Assembly: GCA_036489765.1 (NCBI GenBank) | Contig: DASXFE010000149.1 | Span: 19,786 to 83,785 of the forward strand | Source: DATARH01 sp036489765 | Lineage (GTDB): Bacteria; Pseudomonadota; Alphaproteobacteria; ATCC43930; CGMCC-115725 | Direction: 5' to 3' | DNA: 64,000 nt | Shown here: positions 16,047-25,319 of the stretch, one piece after another | Numbering within the stretch: the stretch's first letter is position 1 | How the letters are laid out: the number at the start of each line of letters is the position of its first letter | Made by a program: the position numbers and the translations under genes | Notes under the pieces: model-generated | Databases searched by the model: none | Told to the model about the DNA's origin: nothing | The model's input: the letters and a program-made list of their open reading frames with translations, nothing else

Positions 16047-16762
16047 CTGGAGCGCCCGCCGCCCGCCTCACCGACCTGCGCCACGCGACCCCCGCCCGCA
16101 TCGCGCTCGGCCGTGCCGGTGTCGCGATACCAACCGCGGCGCAACTCGATTTCCAGCGGGCCCATGCGCTCGCCCGCGATGCGGTCTATGCCGCGCTCGA
16201 TGTCGACCGGATCGCGGCTGGGCTCGCCGGCCTTGGGATGGAACCGCTCCACCTTGCCTCGCTTGCCGGCGACCGGGCGACCTATCTCCGCCGTCCCGAT
16301 CTCGGGCGCAGGCTCGACGACGCCTCCCGCAAGGCCCTGAACAGCCGATGCGCCGACATCGCCTTCGTCGTCGCCGACGGGCTCAGCGCGACGGCGGTCA
16401 ACCGCCATGCCGTGCCGCTCCTCCGTGCGCTCGCGCCGAGCCTCGGGCCGGTCGCGATCGTCACCGGCGGGCGGGTGGCGATCGGCGACGAGATCGGCGG
16501 GCTCCTCGGCGCCGACCTCGTCGCGGTGCTGATCGGCGAGCGCCCGGGGCTCAGCGCGGCCGATTCACTCGGCGTCTACGTTACCTGGCAGCCGGCGCCG
16601 GGCGCGGTCGATGCGGCGCGCAACTGCCTCTCGAACATCCGGCCGGAGGGGATGCCGGTCGTCGAGGCCGCGGCCGCGCTTGCGGCGCTCTTCGACGCCG
16701 CCCGGCGGCACCGGATGACCGGTGTCGGATTGAGCCAGCGCCTGGCGATCGAGGGTGAATAG
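16043..16762 (+). CDS. eutC: Ethanolamine ammonia-lyase small subunit
   Basis: A 239-residue EutC, the partner that completes the B12-binding active site. Recognisable blocks are ATPARIALGRAG, FQRAHALARDAV, DIAFVVADGLSATAVNRHA and LLGADLVAVLIGERPGLSAADSLGVYVTW. The GTG start at 16043 overlaps the eutB stop (GTGA), showing translational coupling. Its last ~200 bp are also open on the opposite strand as the tail of the adenylate cyclase gene. Confidence 0.95.
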   Translation: MTGAPAARLTDLRHATPARIALGRAGVAIPTAAQLDFQRAHALARDAVYAALDVDRIAAGLAGLGMEPLHLASLAGDRATYLRRPDLGRRLDDASRKALNSRCADIAFVVADGLSATAVNRHAVPLLRALAPSLGPVAIVTGGRVAIGDEIGGLLGADLVAVLIGERPGLSAADSLGVYVTWQPAPGAVDAARNCLSNIRPEGMPVVEAAAALAALFDAARRHRMTGVGLSQRLAIEGE

Positions 16763-17938
16763 CTCCTGCGGGCGCTCGACGCCGCGCAGCGCGTAGCGCC
16801 CGACCGAGACCGCCGCGTCGCCGCCGAGCGCGGCCCGGAAAGCGTGCGACATCAAGACGTTGCGGTCGGCGGAGCCGCACATGCCGGCGATGCGGCTCGC
16901 CTCGTTGACCGCCGGTCCGATCACCGTGAAGTCGAGGCGGTCGCGGCTGCCGATATTGCCGTAGAACACCTCGCCGATATGGAGGCCGATATAGACATCG
17001 GTCGTTGGCAGCCTCTCCGCGTCGCGCCGCGCGTTGAGGGTGGAGAGGCGCCGGCGCAGCGCGGTCTCGGCGGCGATCGCGCGGGCGCAGGCGGGGCCCG
17101 GCTCGTCATAGGGAAAGATTGCCAGCGTGCCGTCGCCGATCAGTTTCAGCACATCGCCGCCCGCTTCGTGGATCGACGAGATGACCGCCTCGGCGTAATC
17201 GTTGAGGAGCGCGATGATGTTGCGCGGCGGGTTGGTGTCGGTGATCCGGGTAAATCCGCGCAGGTCGCTGAACCACAAGACGGCGTGGATGCGCTCCGCC
17301 GCGCCGCGCCCGATCCCGCCTCGGAGGACGCGCCGCCCGGGGTCCCGGCCGAGATAGGTTTCGACGAGGGTGGCGGCGATGCGGGCGAGCGAGGCGGCCT
17401 TGACCGCGAGCGCCAGCGCCGGCATCAGCCCCTCGATCGCGGCGACGTGCTCCTCGGCGAACCCGCCGGGCCGGTCGGTGAGCCAATAGGAATAGACGCA
17501 ATCCATCTCGCCCATCGCGCCGCTGCCGGCAAAGCGGTTGATGAGGGCGAGATACTCGGTCATCCCCTGGGCGGCGAAATTGTCGACCATGCGGAATTCG
17601 GCCGGCTCGCCGACGCGGAGGGGTACCCTGAGCCGCGACCCGCCGGTCTTCAGCAAATGGTAGTGCGTGCTCGCCTGCCAGTTCTCGGCCGCCGTACCGG
17701 TGTCGGTCGGACCGTATTCGATCGTCTCCACCTCGTCGCCGCTGCCCCGGCTCCAGCGAAACGCCCGCCCCTCATGGATCGGATGCAGCGTGTCGACGAT
17801 CACCGCCGCCCGCGCCACCGGAAGCCCCGCCTCAAGCGCCCGCCGGCAAAACCCCTCCAGCAACACCGCCTCGCTCTTCCCCGCGAGCCCGGCCGCGGTG
17901 ATCCAATCGGCGATGGCGGATCGGGTGACGCCGGCCAT
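16565..17938 (-). CDS. Class III adenylate/guanylate cyclase
   Basis: A 457-residue cytoplasmic protein. The C-terminal half has the class III cyclase catalytic domain: AVLWFSDLRGFTRITD (first metal Asp) near residue 220, GGDVLKLIGDGTLAIF (second metal Asp) near 260, and FTVIGPAVNEASRI (transition-state Asn/Arg region) near 350. It should make cAMP or cGMP. The N-terminal ~200 residues are a GAF-like sensory region without obvious transmembrane helices. The frame continues ~200 bp past the usual domain end, antisense to eutC, adding an Arg-rich tail of about 65 residues. A CpdA-like phosphodiesterase lies nearby. Confidence 0.88.
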   Translation of the reverse strand: MAGVTRSAIADWITAAGLAGKSEAVLLEGFCRRALEAGLPVARAAVIVDTLHPIHEGRAFRWSRGSGDEVETIEYGPTDTGTAAENWQASTHYHLLKTGGSRLRVPLRVGEPAEFRMVDNFAAQGMTEYLALINRFAGSGAMGEMDCVYSYWLTDRPGGFAEEHVAAIEGLMPALALAVKAASLARIAATLVETYLGRDPGRRVLRGGIGRGAAERIHAVLWFSDLRGFTRITDTNPPRNIIALLNDYAEAVISSIHEAGGDVLKLIGDGTLAIFPYDEPGPACARAIAAETALRRRLSTLNARRDAERLPTTDVYIGLHIGEVFYGNIGSRDRLDFTVIGPAVNEASRIAGMCGSADRNVLMSHAFRAALGGDAAVSVGRYALRGVERPQELFTLDRQALAQSDTGHPVPPGGVEERRKRGRGLDDRHPLRPDVREAVARRIDRARRRLPGNVDAE

Positions 17939-18312
17939 CAAACGAGATCCAGTTGAAAAATATCAGGGGTTATCTTGTTGAATCGAAACAAGTCTTTTCC
18001 CCAAAACAGGAGGGTAACAGGGCCTGTTATGGAAACGGCGCAACACGCCGTCTGATTGGGCAGCCTAGCCCCTCATCGTGGCTTTTTTTGGAGTCGTCAT
18101 CGCGTCAGTACCTCGGTTTGAGTGTCTGGTTGCGGCACCGCCGATTGAGGTACCGATGCACGTCGGCTCTCGCTCCTCGCGATCATGGTCAAACAGGGGA
18201 CCGGGTGGACTCCCCCGATCGATTAAGTTAACACGGGGAAGTTGCCTCCAATCGTTAATCAAAATACTTGTCGGAGTAGGGCGCGCGATATCTGATTCCG
18301 GGAGACGGCCAC
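17939..18312. other. AT-richer intergenic region before the glucanase gene
   Basis: About 370 bp without a convincing gene. It separates the adenylate cyclase start from the GH17-like gene and is less GC-rich than its surroundings. A near-palindrome TAACAG-GGC-CTGTTA lies at 18015-18029. GGGAGACGG provides a ribosome site just before the ATG at 18313. No clear sigma-70 promoter is evident. Confidence 0.6.
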
Positions 18313-20211
18313 ATGACGGAAACGACTCCGCTCCGCATCGTCGATTATGGTCCCTACACGCAATCGGACCAAGCTCCCGGCGACCCCGGCGGCTTCACTC
18401 CACCGCCCCTTTCGCAAATGGAAGAACAAATCGATTTCATCGCAGACAAGGATTTTGCGAACGCTGTTCGACTATACACATTTGACGATCAGCAGGGTTC
18501 ATTAATCAATTATGCCATTCAGCAAGATGGATTAAATGTAATTCCTTCCGTTTATCTTACAAATCCGAACAGCTCTCCCACTGACAAGACACCTGCGAGT
18601 TGGTCCACCATCACCAGCAATCCGACAGTAATGTCCGAGCTGAACAACTGTGTGAGCGAGCTGGAGAGCCTGCCGGCCAGCGATTTCTCAAAGATACCGT
18701 TCATCGTTATCGGAAACGAAGCAATCTCCCAGGTGGGCGGCTGGAGCGACTCCGACATAGAAATGGCGATTCAGTATGTTAAAGATCAGTTGGCGCAGAC
18801 CTTGCCCCAATCAATAGTCTCCCAATTGCAGTTTACCACCGCAGAAACGTACGAGGGTCAATATATCAACTTAAACGGCGATAGTTCGTTTAATCCCAAT
18901 GATGCGCGGTCCTATACGGCGACGAATATGGGTTTGAATTCCAATATAAATGTTATATTTGCGAATGTTTATGGATATTGGGATGGGATTTCGGTCGACC
19001 AGGCGGCGGCTCATGTTGACGAAATCTATCAAGAACTTAAAACTCTTTACCCGAACAAGCAGATCGTTATCAGCGAGACGGGTTGGCCTTCCGCCGGACC
19101 AACGCAGCAGTCAGCCGTAGCAAGCCTGTCCAACGAACAAACATTCTGGCAAGATTTTCTTCCTATCGCGAACCAGCAGAATATTTCGTTTGGGGCCTTC
19201 GAGGCCTACGATGAGCCGAACAAGAATACCAACGGCTCCGACCCCGCCGCAAATGTTGAGAACAATTGGGGCCTGATTGAGGCGAACAGCGGCCCGACTT
19301 ACACCAGCAGCACCTTCAAGACCGCGATAACCAGTATCATGCCACCGCCGCCGGCCGACTTTTACAACGACAACACGTCGGCGATCGCGATCCAGAACAC
19401 CGACGGCCAGATGTACTTACTGCAAGAGGCAGGTGCTGGCGGCAATGTCGGAAATTACGGGTCGGCTTGGCACTTTGTCGGGGATGACAGCTTCTTCTCC
19501 GACGGCAACCCCGACATCCTGCTGCAGAACACCAGCGGGCAGATGTACCTGCTCGACATGCAAGGGAACGATGTGGTCGGGGGCGGGAATGTCGGCAATT
19601 ACGGGTCGGACTGGAACGCCGTTGCCACAGGTGGCTTCTTCAGCGACGGCGACCAGGGGATCGCGCTGCAGAACACGGACGGCCAGATCTATCTCCTGGA
19701 CCTGCAGGGGAGCGATGTCGTCGGCGGCGACAATATCGGCAATTACGGCAGCGACTGGCATGTCAAGGCGACGGGCGACTTCTTCGGCGACGACCACACC
19801 GATCTGGTGCTGCAGAATACCGGTGGCGACATCTATCTGTTCGATGTCCAGAACAGCGTCGTTCAGGGCGGCAATATCGGAAATTTCGGGTCGGACTGGC
19901 AGGTCGTCGGGGCCGGCAAGTTCCTCAGCGACGGCAACACGGACCTGGTGCTGCAGAATACCGACGGCCAGATCGGGCTCCTCGATGTACAGGGCAGCAC
20001 GGTCGTCGGGTTTACCGATGTCGGCAATTTCGGGGCGTCGTGGCAAGTCAAGCAAGTCGGGGATTTCTTCGGCGACGGGCATTCCGGGATCGCGCTGCAA
20101 AACACCAGCGGCCAGATCTACCTGGAGGAACTGAACGGCGGCACGATCAGCCAAAGCGCCAACCTCGGCAATTACGGCGCCAGTTGGCATTTGCCGATGC
20201 TGCCGGGATAA
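18313..20211 (+). CDS. GH17-like beta-glucanase with C-terminal six-fold repeat domain
   Basis: A 632-residue protein. Residues 6-340 resemble glycoside hydrolase family 17 (beta-1,3-glucanase) TIM barrels: early DYGPYT strand, IVIGNEA with the acid/base Glu at 136, and VISETGWPS with the nucleophile Glu at 255. Residues ~350-632 are six repeats of about 45 residues, each with an A-I/L-Q-N-T-x-G-Q-x-Y-L core and a GNYGSxW segment, resembling FG-GAP/VCBS-type beta-propeller blades. There is no signal peptide, so export by a type I system is possible. Codon use is AT-richer than neighbours, notably between 18480 and 19000, which suggests acquisition. It could remodel or degrade a beta-glucan. 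Confidence 0.82.
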   Translation: MTETTPLRIVDYGPYTQSDQAPGDPGGFTPPPLSQMEEQIDFIADKDFANAVRLYTFDDQQGSLINYAIQQDGLNVIPSVYLTNPNSSPTDKTPASWSTITSNPTVMSELNNCVSELESLPASDFSKIPFIVIGNEAISQVGGWSDSDIEMAIQYVKDQLAQTLPQSIVSQLQFTTAETYEGQYINLNGDSSFNPNDARSYTATNMGLNSNINVIFANVYGYWDGISVDQAAAHVDEIYQELKTLYPNKQIVISETGWPSAGPTQQSAVASLSNEQTFWQDFLPIANQQNISFGAFEAYDEPNKNTNGSDPAANVENNWGLIEANSGPTYTSSTFKTAITSIMPPPPADFYNDNTSAIAIQNTDGQMYLLQEAGAGGNVGNYGSAWHFVGDDSFFSDGNPDILLQNTSGQMYLLDMQGNDVVGGGNVGNYGSDWNAVATGGFFSDGDQGIALQNTDGQIYLLDLQGSDVVGGDNIGNYGSDWHVKATGDFFGDDHTDLVLQNTGGDIYLFDVQNSVVQGGNIGNFGSDWQVVGAGKFLSDGNTDLVLQNTDGQIGLLDVQGSTVVGFTDVGNFGASWQVKQVGDFFGDGHSGIALQNTSGQIYLEELNGGTISQSANLGNYGASWHLPMLPG

Positions 20212-20299
20212 ACCCCGGCGTACGGGCGATCTCGCGCCCGCCGCCTACGTGGCTACCGAGCCGCATCCCGGCCTGCCGCTGGGAAACGGAAATGGAAAG

Positions 20300-22666
20300 T
20301 CATCCGCATTTCGAATAGTCGCAGCTTGTGCATTGGTCGCAGTTTTCGAGGCGGATGAGGGCCGCTTCGCCGCATTTGGGGCATTGGCGGAGGCCGGGGG
20401 CGGCGAGGGCACCCTGGGCGGGTTCGGCGGCGAGGGCGACGACTTGCGGCTCGCGGTGATGGGCGGGGGCGTGTTTGGGCGGAAGGAAGCCGATCTCGAT
20501 CATGTGCTGCTCGAGGACGTCGCCGATCGCGGCGAGGATCGAGGGGACGTAGCGGCCGCCCATCCAGGCACCGCCGCGCGGGTCGAAGATCGCCTTCATC
20601 TCCTCGACGACAAACGACACGTCGCCGCCGCGTCGGAACACCGCGCTGATCATGCGGGTAAGGGCAACGGTCCAGGCGTAATGCTCCATGTTCTTCGAGT
20701 TGATGAAGATCTCGAAGGGGCGTCGCCTGCCGTCCTGCACGATGTCGTTGATCGTGATGTAGAGCGCGTGCTCGCTTTCCGGCCAGTTGATCTTGTAGGT
20801 CTGTCCGGGCAGCGCCTCGGGCCGCGACAGCGGCTGGGTCATGTAGACGACGCCGCCCGCTTCGTAGACATCGGCCGGGCGCGCGGCGGCGACCGTTGCC
20901 GGGGCAGGGGCCGGGAGCGGCAACTCGGCCTGGCTCGGCTTTGGTTTCGCGGCGGGCGCGGCCGTAGGCAGCGCCTCTAGCACCGAGCCCGTGATGTCGT
21001 TCGGGCGATAGGTGGTGCAGCCCTTGCAGCCGAGCGCGTAGGCGCGGGCGTAGACATCCTTGAACCGCTCGAACGGAATGTCGGCCGGCACGTTGATCGT
21101 TTTTGAGATCGAGCTGTCGACGTGCCGCTGCACCGCGGCCTGCATGACGAGGTGGTCGTCCGGCGACAACATCTGCGCGTCGACGAAGTACTCCGGCAGC
21201 GGCGCGCCGTCGCCGTGGAGGCGGCGGAAGGCGCGGTAGGTGTGGTCGCTGACCTCCTCCTCGCGTCGGCTGCCGTCCGGCATCAAGACGCTGCGGGTGT
21301 AGCGAAAGCTGAACACCGGCTCGATGCCCGACGACACGTTGTCGGCAAAGAGCGAAATCGTGCCGGTCGGCGCGATCGAGGTCAGGTGCGAGTTTCGCAT
21401 GCCTTTCTCGGCGATCTGCGCCCGCGTCTCGGCGTCGAGCCTCGAGACCGTCGCCCCGGCGAGGTATTTGTCGCGGTCGAAGAGCGGGAACGGACCTTTC
21501 TCCGCGGCGAGCGAGGCGGACGCCCGATAGGCCTCGCGCTCGATGACCCCCGCCCATTCCTCGACCGCCGCGACCGCCTGCGGCGAGCCGTAGCGCAGCC
21601 CGCACAGGATGAGCGCATCCGCAACCCCGGTGATCCCAAGCCCGATGCGCCGCTTGTCGCGCGCCTCCTTCTCCTGCTCCGGCAACGGAAAGCGTGAGGC
21701 ATCGACCACATTGTCCATCATCCGCACCGCCACCGGCACCACCGCCGCCAGCCGCTCGATGCTGAGCCGCGCTTCGGGGGTGAAGGGGTGCTCGACAAAC
21801 CGCGCCAGATTCATAGAGCCGAGCAGACAGGCGCCGTACGGGGGCAACGGCTGTTCGCCGCATGGATTAGTAGCCGATATCGTTTCATTATAATACAGGT
21901 TGTTCAATGAATTAATTCGGTCGATGAAAATGACCCCGGGCTCGGCGTAGGCGTAGGTGGCCCGCATGATCTTGTCCCACAGCTCGCGGGCGGGGAGGGC
22001 CTTGTGAACCGTACCGTCGAAGACGAGCTGCCAGGGCGCGTCGGCCTCGACCGCTTTCATAAAGGCGTCGGTGACGAGGACCGAGAGATTGAACATGCGC
22101 AGGCGGCCCGGCTCGCGCTTCGCCTCGATAAAGGCCTCGATGTCGGGGTGGTCGCAGGCCAATGTCGCCATCATCGCGCCGCGGCGATACCCGGCCGACA
22201 TGATCGTGCGGCACATCGCGTCCCACACGTCCATGAAGCTGAGCGGCCCCGACGACTCGGCGCCGACGCCCTTCACATAGGCGCCGCGCGGTCTGAGGGT
22301 CGAGAAATCGTAGCCGACGCCGCCGCCCTGCTGCATCGTCAGCGCCGCCTCGCGCAGGTGGGCGAAGATGCCCGAGAGCGAGTCCGGTATCGCGCCCATC
22401 ACAAAGCAATTGAAGAGCGTCACGTCGCGCGCCGACCCCGCGCCGGCGACGACCCGCCCGGCCGGCAGAAATTGGAAATCGTCGAGCGCGGCGGCGAATT
22501 TCCCTTCCCACTCGGCGCGAATCTCGGCGCGTTCGGGCTCGGCCAGCGCCTTGGCGATTCGACGCCAGGTATCCTCGATCGTCTTGTCGACCGGCTCGCC
22601 GTTCGGCGCGCGCAGCCGGTATTTCATGTCCCAGATCTGCTGCGAGATCGAGGCGACGATGGCCAT
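20300..22666 (-). CDS. nrdJ: Adenosylcobalamin-dependent ribonucleotide reductase (class II)
   Basis: A 788-residue class II reductase that makes deoxyribonucleotides using B12 instead of a tyrosyl radical. Visible landmarks are FNCFVMG (first redox Cys) near residue 86, NPCGEQPLPPYGAC (radical Cys and Glu) near 283, SIAPTGTISLFADN near 440 and a C-terminal CPKCG...CxxC zinc-ribbon-like tail that probably recycles the active-site disulfide. A Pro/Ala-rich linker separates the core and a C-terminal domain of the kind seen in alphaproteobacterial NrdJ, though these are often longer. The ATG at 22666 is used. No cobalamin riboswitch was recognised upstream. Confidence 0.95.
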   Translation of the reverse strand: MAIVASISQQIWDMKYRLRAPNGEPVDKTIEDTWRRIAKALAEPERAEIRAEWEGKFAAALDDFQFLPAGRVVAGAGSARDVTLFNCFVMGAIPDSLSGIFAHLREAALTMQQGGGVGYDFSTLRPRGAYVKGVGAESSGPLSFMDVWDAMCRTIMSAGYRRGAMMATLACDHPDIEAFIEAKREPGRLRMFNLSVLVTDAFMKAVEADAPWQLVFDGTVHKALPARELWDKIMRATYAYAEPGVIFIDRINSLNNLYYNETISATNPCGEQPLPPYGACLLGSMNLARFVEHPFTPEARLSIERLAAVVPVAVRMMDNVVDASRFPLPEQEKEARDKRRIGLGITGVADALILCGLRYGSPQAVAAVEEWAGVIEREAYRASASLAAEKGPFPLFDRDKYLAGATVSRLDAETRAQIAEKGMRNSHLTSIAPTGTISLFADNVSSGIEPVFSFRYTRSVLMPDGSRREEEVSDHTYRAFRRLHGDGAPLPEYFVDAQMLSPDDHLVMQAAVQRHVDSSISKTINVPADIPFERFKDVYARAYALGCKGCTTYRPNDITGSVLEALPTAAPAAKPKPSQAELPLPAPAPATVAAARPADVYEAGGVVYMTQPLSRPEALPGQTYKINWPESEHALYITINDIVQDGRRRPFEIFINSKNMEHYAWTVALTRMISAVFRRGGDVSFVVEEMKAIFDPRGGAWMGGRYVPSILAAIGDVLEQHMIEIGFLPPKHAPAHHREPQVVALAAEPAQGALAAPGLRQCPKCGEAALIRLENCDQCTSCDYSKCG

Positions 22667-22952
22667 CGGCGGGGATCCTTTTGGCAACGCCTAACCCCCA
22701 AATGTAGCACCTTTGTTCTCGAATTGCCACCCGATGATGGGTTTCCCAAGACTTTTGCCGAGGTCGGCCCGTATTGCGGCGCTGGTCTTGCCAGACCCGT
22801 CGAGCATGGCGAAACTCATGGCGGCCGGAGGAAGGATGGGGTGCGGCAGGAGAGCACTGGAAGTCGCGCTACCGCCGACTTATTTCACCGCGGGAACCCT
22901 TCGGGCATAACAAAGGTTAATTGCAGCAGTCGGGTCTGGGGTGGAGGTTGTG

Positions 22953-23051
22953 GTGCTTAAGATTTGCGGTCGCGTCGCGATGGTGGCGCTTGGCACGCTG
23001 CTCTATGTTCTGGTCGGCGTGGCGATCGCGAGCGCGAGCGCCGGCAGCTAG
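22953..23051 (+). CDS. Possible 32-residue single-span membrane peptide
   Basis: GTG at 22953, five bases after GGAGG, opens a 32-codon frame. The peptide has a short basic N-terminus (MLKICGRVAM) and one hydrophobic helix (VALGTLLYVLVGVAIASA). Its stop overlaps the end of the convergent plsC gene by 4 bp. The size, ribosome site and single hydrophobic span fit a real small membrane protein, but nothing else supports it and it has no known function. Confidence 0.4.
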   Translation: MLKICGRVAMVALGTLLYVLVGVAIASASAGS

Positions 23052-23779
23052 CTTCCTTCGGCGACGAGGCGGGTAGTCGCGGTTTCGATGCGGGCTTCCA
23101 TCTCTGCCATCACCGTGCGGCGGGGCTGGCCGGGCGGGATCGCCGGCAGGAATTCGAGGATGATCCGGCCGGGCCGCTTGGTGAAGGAGCGGCGGCCCCA
23201 GTAAAGGCCCGAATTGACCGCGGCCGGCACCAGGGGCAGGCCGAGCGCTTGGTAGAGCGCGGCGACACCCGGCTGATAGGCCGGGCCGTGTTCGCCGGGC
23301 GCGGTGCGGGTGCCCTGCGGAAAGATCACGATCTTGCGGTCCCGCGCCACCTGCGCCTTTGCCTGGGCGACCATGTCCTTGAGCGCCGACGCGCCGCCTT
23401 TGCGGTCGACAAAGATCGAGCCGGCGCGCGACGCATACCAGCCGTAAAGCGGCACCAGCTTCAGCTCGCGCTTGATGACGACGGCCGGGTCGCCGAGCAG
23501 CACCGGCATGATCAGGGTGTCCCAGGCCGATTGATGCTTCATGGCGATCAGGCACGGGCCGGGCGGCAGGTTTTCCCACCCGCGTACCTCATGGCCGAGC
23601 CCGATGATCCAGCGCAGCCAGGCGAGCGACCAGCGCGACCAGGTCCGTCCGAACCCCATCGACCAGCGCCACGGCGTCACCGCGAACGGCACCCCGAATA
23701 TCGCCATCATCCCCGTGCCGCCGAAAAACACGAGGTTGAAGAGGATGGCGCGGAGTTTGTGTCCCAGGGGCCGGCTCAT
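23048..23779 (-). CDS. plsC: 1-acyl-sn-glycerol-3-phosphate acyltransferase
   Basis: A 243-residue membrane-associated acyltransferase that adds the second acyl chain in phosphatidic acid synthesis. The NHxxxxD-type catalytic motif appears as KHQSAWDT near residue 80. The FPQGTR motif (glycerophosphate binding, usually FPEGTR) lies near 153, here with Gln for Glu as in many alphaproteobacteria. The start overlaps the ydcF stop (ATGA) as last gene of the ftsE-ftsX-ydcF-plsC operon. Upstream in-frame starts would lie inside ydcF and are not preferred. Confidence 0.92.
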   Translation of the reverse strand: MSRPLGHKLRAILFNLVFFGGTGMMAIFGVPFAVTPWRWSMGFGRTWSRWSLAWLRWIIGLGHEVRGWENLPPGPCLIAMKHQSAWDTLIMPVLLGDPAVVIKRELKLVPLYGWYASRAGSIFVDRKGGASALKDMVAQAKAQVARDRKIVIFPQGTRTAPGEHGPAYQPGVAALYQALGLPLVPAAVNSGLYWGRRSFTKRPGRIILEFLPAIPPGQPRRTVMAEMEARIETATTRLVAEGS

Positions 23780-24438
23780 TCTCGGTGAGGGGAAGCGGCG
23801 GCCGTCTTTTCCGGCGCAGCGGGGCGCGCCGCCGGTACGATGCCCGGCCATAGTTTATCGGCCGCGTTGCGCAGCCATACGGCGATGAATTTGTGGTATT
23901 CGCCGACCGTCAGGGTCGCCGCGTCGCTCCAGGCGGTGACGCGGTTCTCAGCCGGATCGGTCTTGGCGAAGACCGGCGAGGTGACGATCCGCACCTCGGG
24001 CATGGCCTGGTGAAATTCCAGGAGGCTGCGCGGCATGTGGTACCAGCTCGTCACCAGGCGGAGGCTCGAGTAGCGCTGCTGCCGCATCCACAAGGCGGTC
24101 TCGCGGGCGTTGCCGAGCGTGTTGTCGGCGTCGTGGCCGAGCACGATGCAGCATTGCACCCGGCCCGCGACCGGCTCGAACAGGCGGGTCAGCGCCTCGC
24201 GGTCGACGCGGTGGTTGACGCCCGAGATGAAGAGCTTTTGCGCCTTGCCTTCGCCGAAGAGGTCGATCCCGGTCTCGATCCGCAGCCGGCCGCCGGTCAG
24301 CACGACGATCGCGTCGGTGCGCGCGGCCGGGTCGCCGCGTTGCGATAGCGCGCCATGGACAAACCACGACAGCCCGCCCAGCCATAACGCGGCGCATCCT
24401 CCGGCGACGATCGCGAGGGCGCGCAGCCGCCGGGTCAC
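23776..24438 (-). CDS. YdcF/ElyC-family membrane protein (DUF218)
   Basis: A 220-residue protein with an N-terminal membrane anchor (ALAIVAGGCAALWLGGLSWFV) and a DUF218 domain: DAIVVLTGGRLRIETGIDLF near residue 43, KLFISGVN near 68, NTLGNARETALWM near 107 and LVTSWYHMPRS near 128. Family members (SanA, ElyC, YdcF) are linked to envelope integrity and peptidoglycan precursor metabolism, with unclear chemistry. The GTG start overlaps the ftsX stop, and the stop overlaps the plsC start, so it is tightly coupled to cell-division and phospholipid genes. Confidence 0.88.
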   Translation of the reverse strand: MTRRLRALAIVAGGCAALWLGGLSWFVHGALSQRGDPAARTDAIVVLTGGRLRIETGIDLFGEGKAQKLFISGVNHRVDREALTRLFEPVAGRVQCCIVLGHDADNTLGNARETALWMRQQRYSSLRLVTSWYHMPRSLLEFHQAMPEVRIVTSPVFAKTDPAENRVTAWSDAATLTVGEYHKFIAVWLRNAADKLWPGIVPAARPAAPEKTAAASPHRE

Positions 24439-25319
24439 GGCATGCGGGCCAGGCGGTGCGCGATCGTCGCCCGCGCCGTGGCCATCGCGACGAGGCCCGC
24501 GGCGATGGCGGCGGCGATCAGCAAGGCCCAGGGCCGCCAGTCCAAAAGGCCAGGCGCCGCGACCGGCAGCGAGACCGCGGCGGCAGCGCGGCCGAGGACC
24601 ACGATGGTCATCGCCGCGGCGATCGCGCCGATAACGCCGCCGCGCAGCCCCAGCCACAACGCATGGGTCTGGAACTGGCGCGCGATGTAACGGTCGGGGG
24701 CGCCGAGCAGGTGCAGGAGCTCGACGACCGGCTGGTGGATCGCGAGGCCGGTGCGGGCGATGAACACGACGGTCAGGACCAGGAGCACGGCGACGATCGC
24801 GACGACCGCGCCGATGAGCCCCTCGACCTTGACCGCGAAGCCGCGAAGCTCGAGGAGGGCGCTGCGGTGGTCGGCGAGTTCGGCGCCGGGATCGACCTGC
24901 ATCAGCTTTTTCTTGAGCGCGGCGAGGTCGAGGTTGGCGTCCGGCTCGAGGTGCACATCGACGAGATGCGGCAGAGGCAGCGAGTCGACCGAAACATCGG
25001 GGCCGAGCCACGGCGCGATCAGCCGCGCAGTCTCGTCGGCACCGAGGAGATGCACCAAGGCGACGCCCGGGGTCTGCTTGAGCACGGCAACGGCGGTCTC
25101 GATCCGCCCGGTCGAGCTGTCGGCCGGAAGCTGCACGGTCATCGTCGTCTGGAGCGACTGGTTCCATTCGCCGAGCGTGTCGCCGAGCAGCATCAGCCCG
25201 ACCCCGCCGAGCACGGTCAGGTAGACCATCAGCGCGATGATCCAGGGCAGGAAACGGCCGGTCGGGTCGCATCCCAGCGGCAGGTCGAGTCGCGGCCCGA
25301 TGGTCCAGCCGCCGGTCAC
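24435..25319 (-). CDS. ftsX: Cell division protein FtsX
   Basis: A 294-residue permease-like protein with four membrane spans (near residues 25-47, 168-188, 215-240 and 255-280) and a periplasmic loop between the first two. FtsX with FtsE forms an ABC-type complex that controls septal peptidoglycan hydrolases in response to ATP hydrolysis. The start codon is a GTG overlapping the ftsE stop, and the stop overlaps the ydcF start. The length is normal for alphaproteobacterial FtsX. Confidence 0.93.
   Translation of the reverse strand: MTGGWTIGPRLDLPLGCDPTGRFLPWIIALMVYLTVLGGVGLMLLGDTLGEWNQSLQTTMTVQLPADSSTGRIETAVAVLKQTPGVALVHLLGADETARLIAPWLGPDVSVDSLPLPHLVDVHLEPDANLDLAALKKKLMQVDPGAELADHRSALLELRGFAVKVEGLIGAVVAIVAVLLVLTVVFIARTGLAIHQPVVELLHLLGAPDRYIARQFQTHALWLGLRGGVIGAIAAAMTIVVLGRAAAAVSLPVAAPGLLDWRPWALLIAAAIAAGLVAMATARATIAHRLARMP

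Noticed and set aside
22667..22952. Cobalamin riboswitch upstream of nrdJ
   Set aside because: No B12-box-like sequence or characteristic fold could be found on the minus strand. Only a short frame of about 42 codons without a known family lies there.
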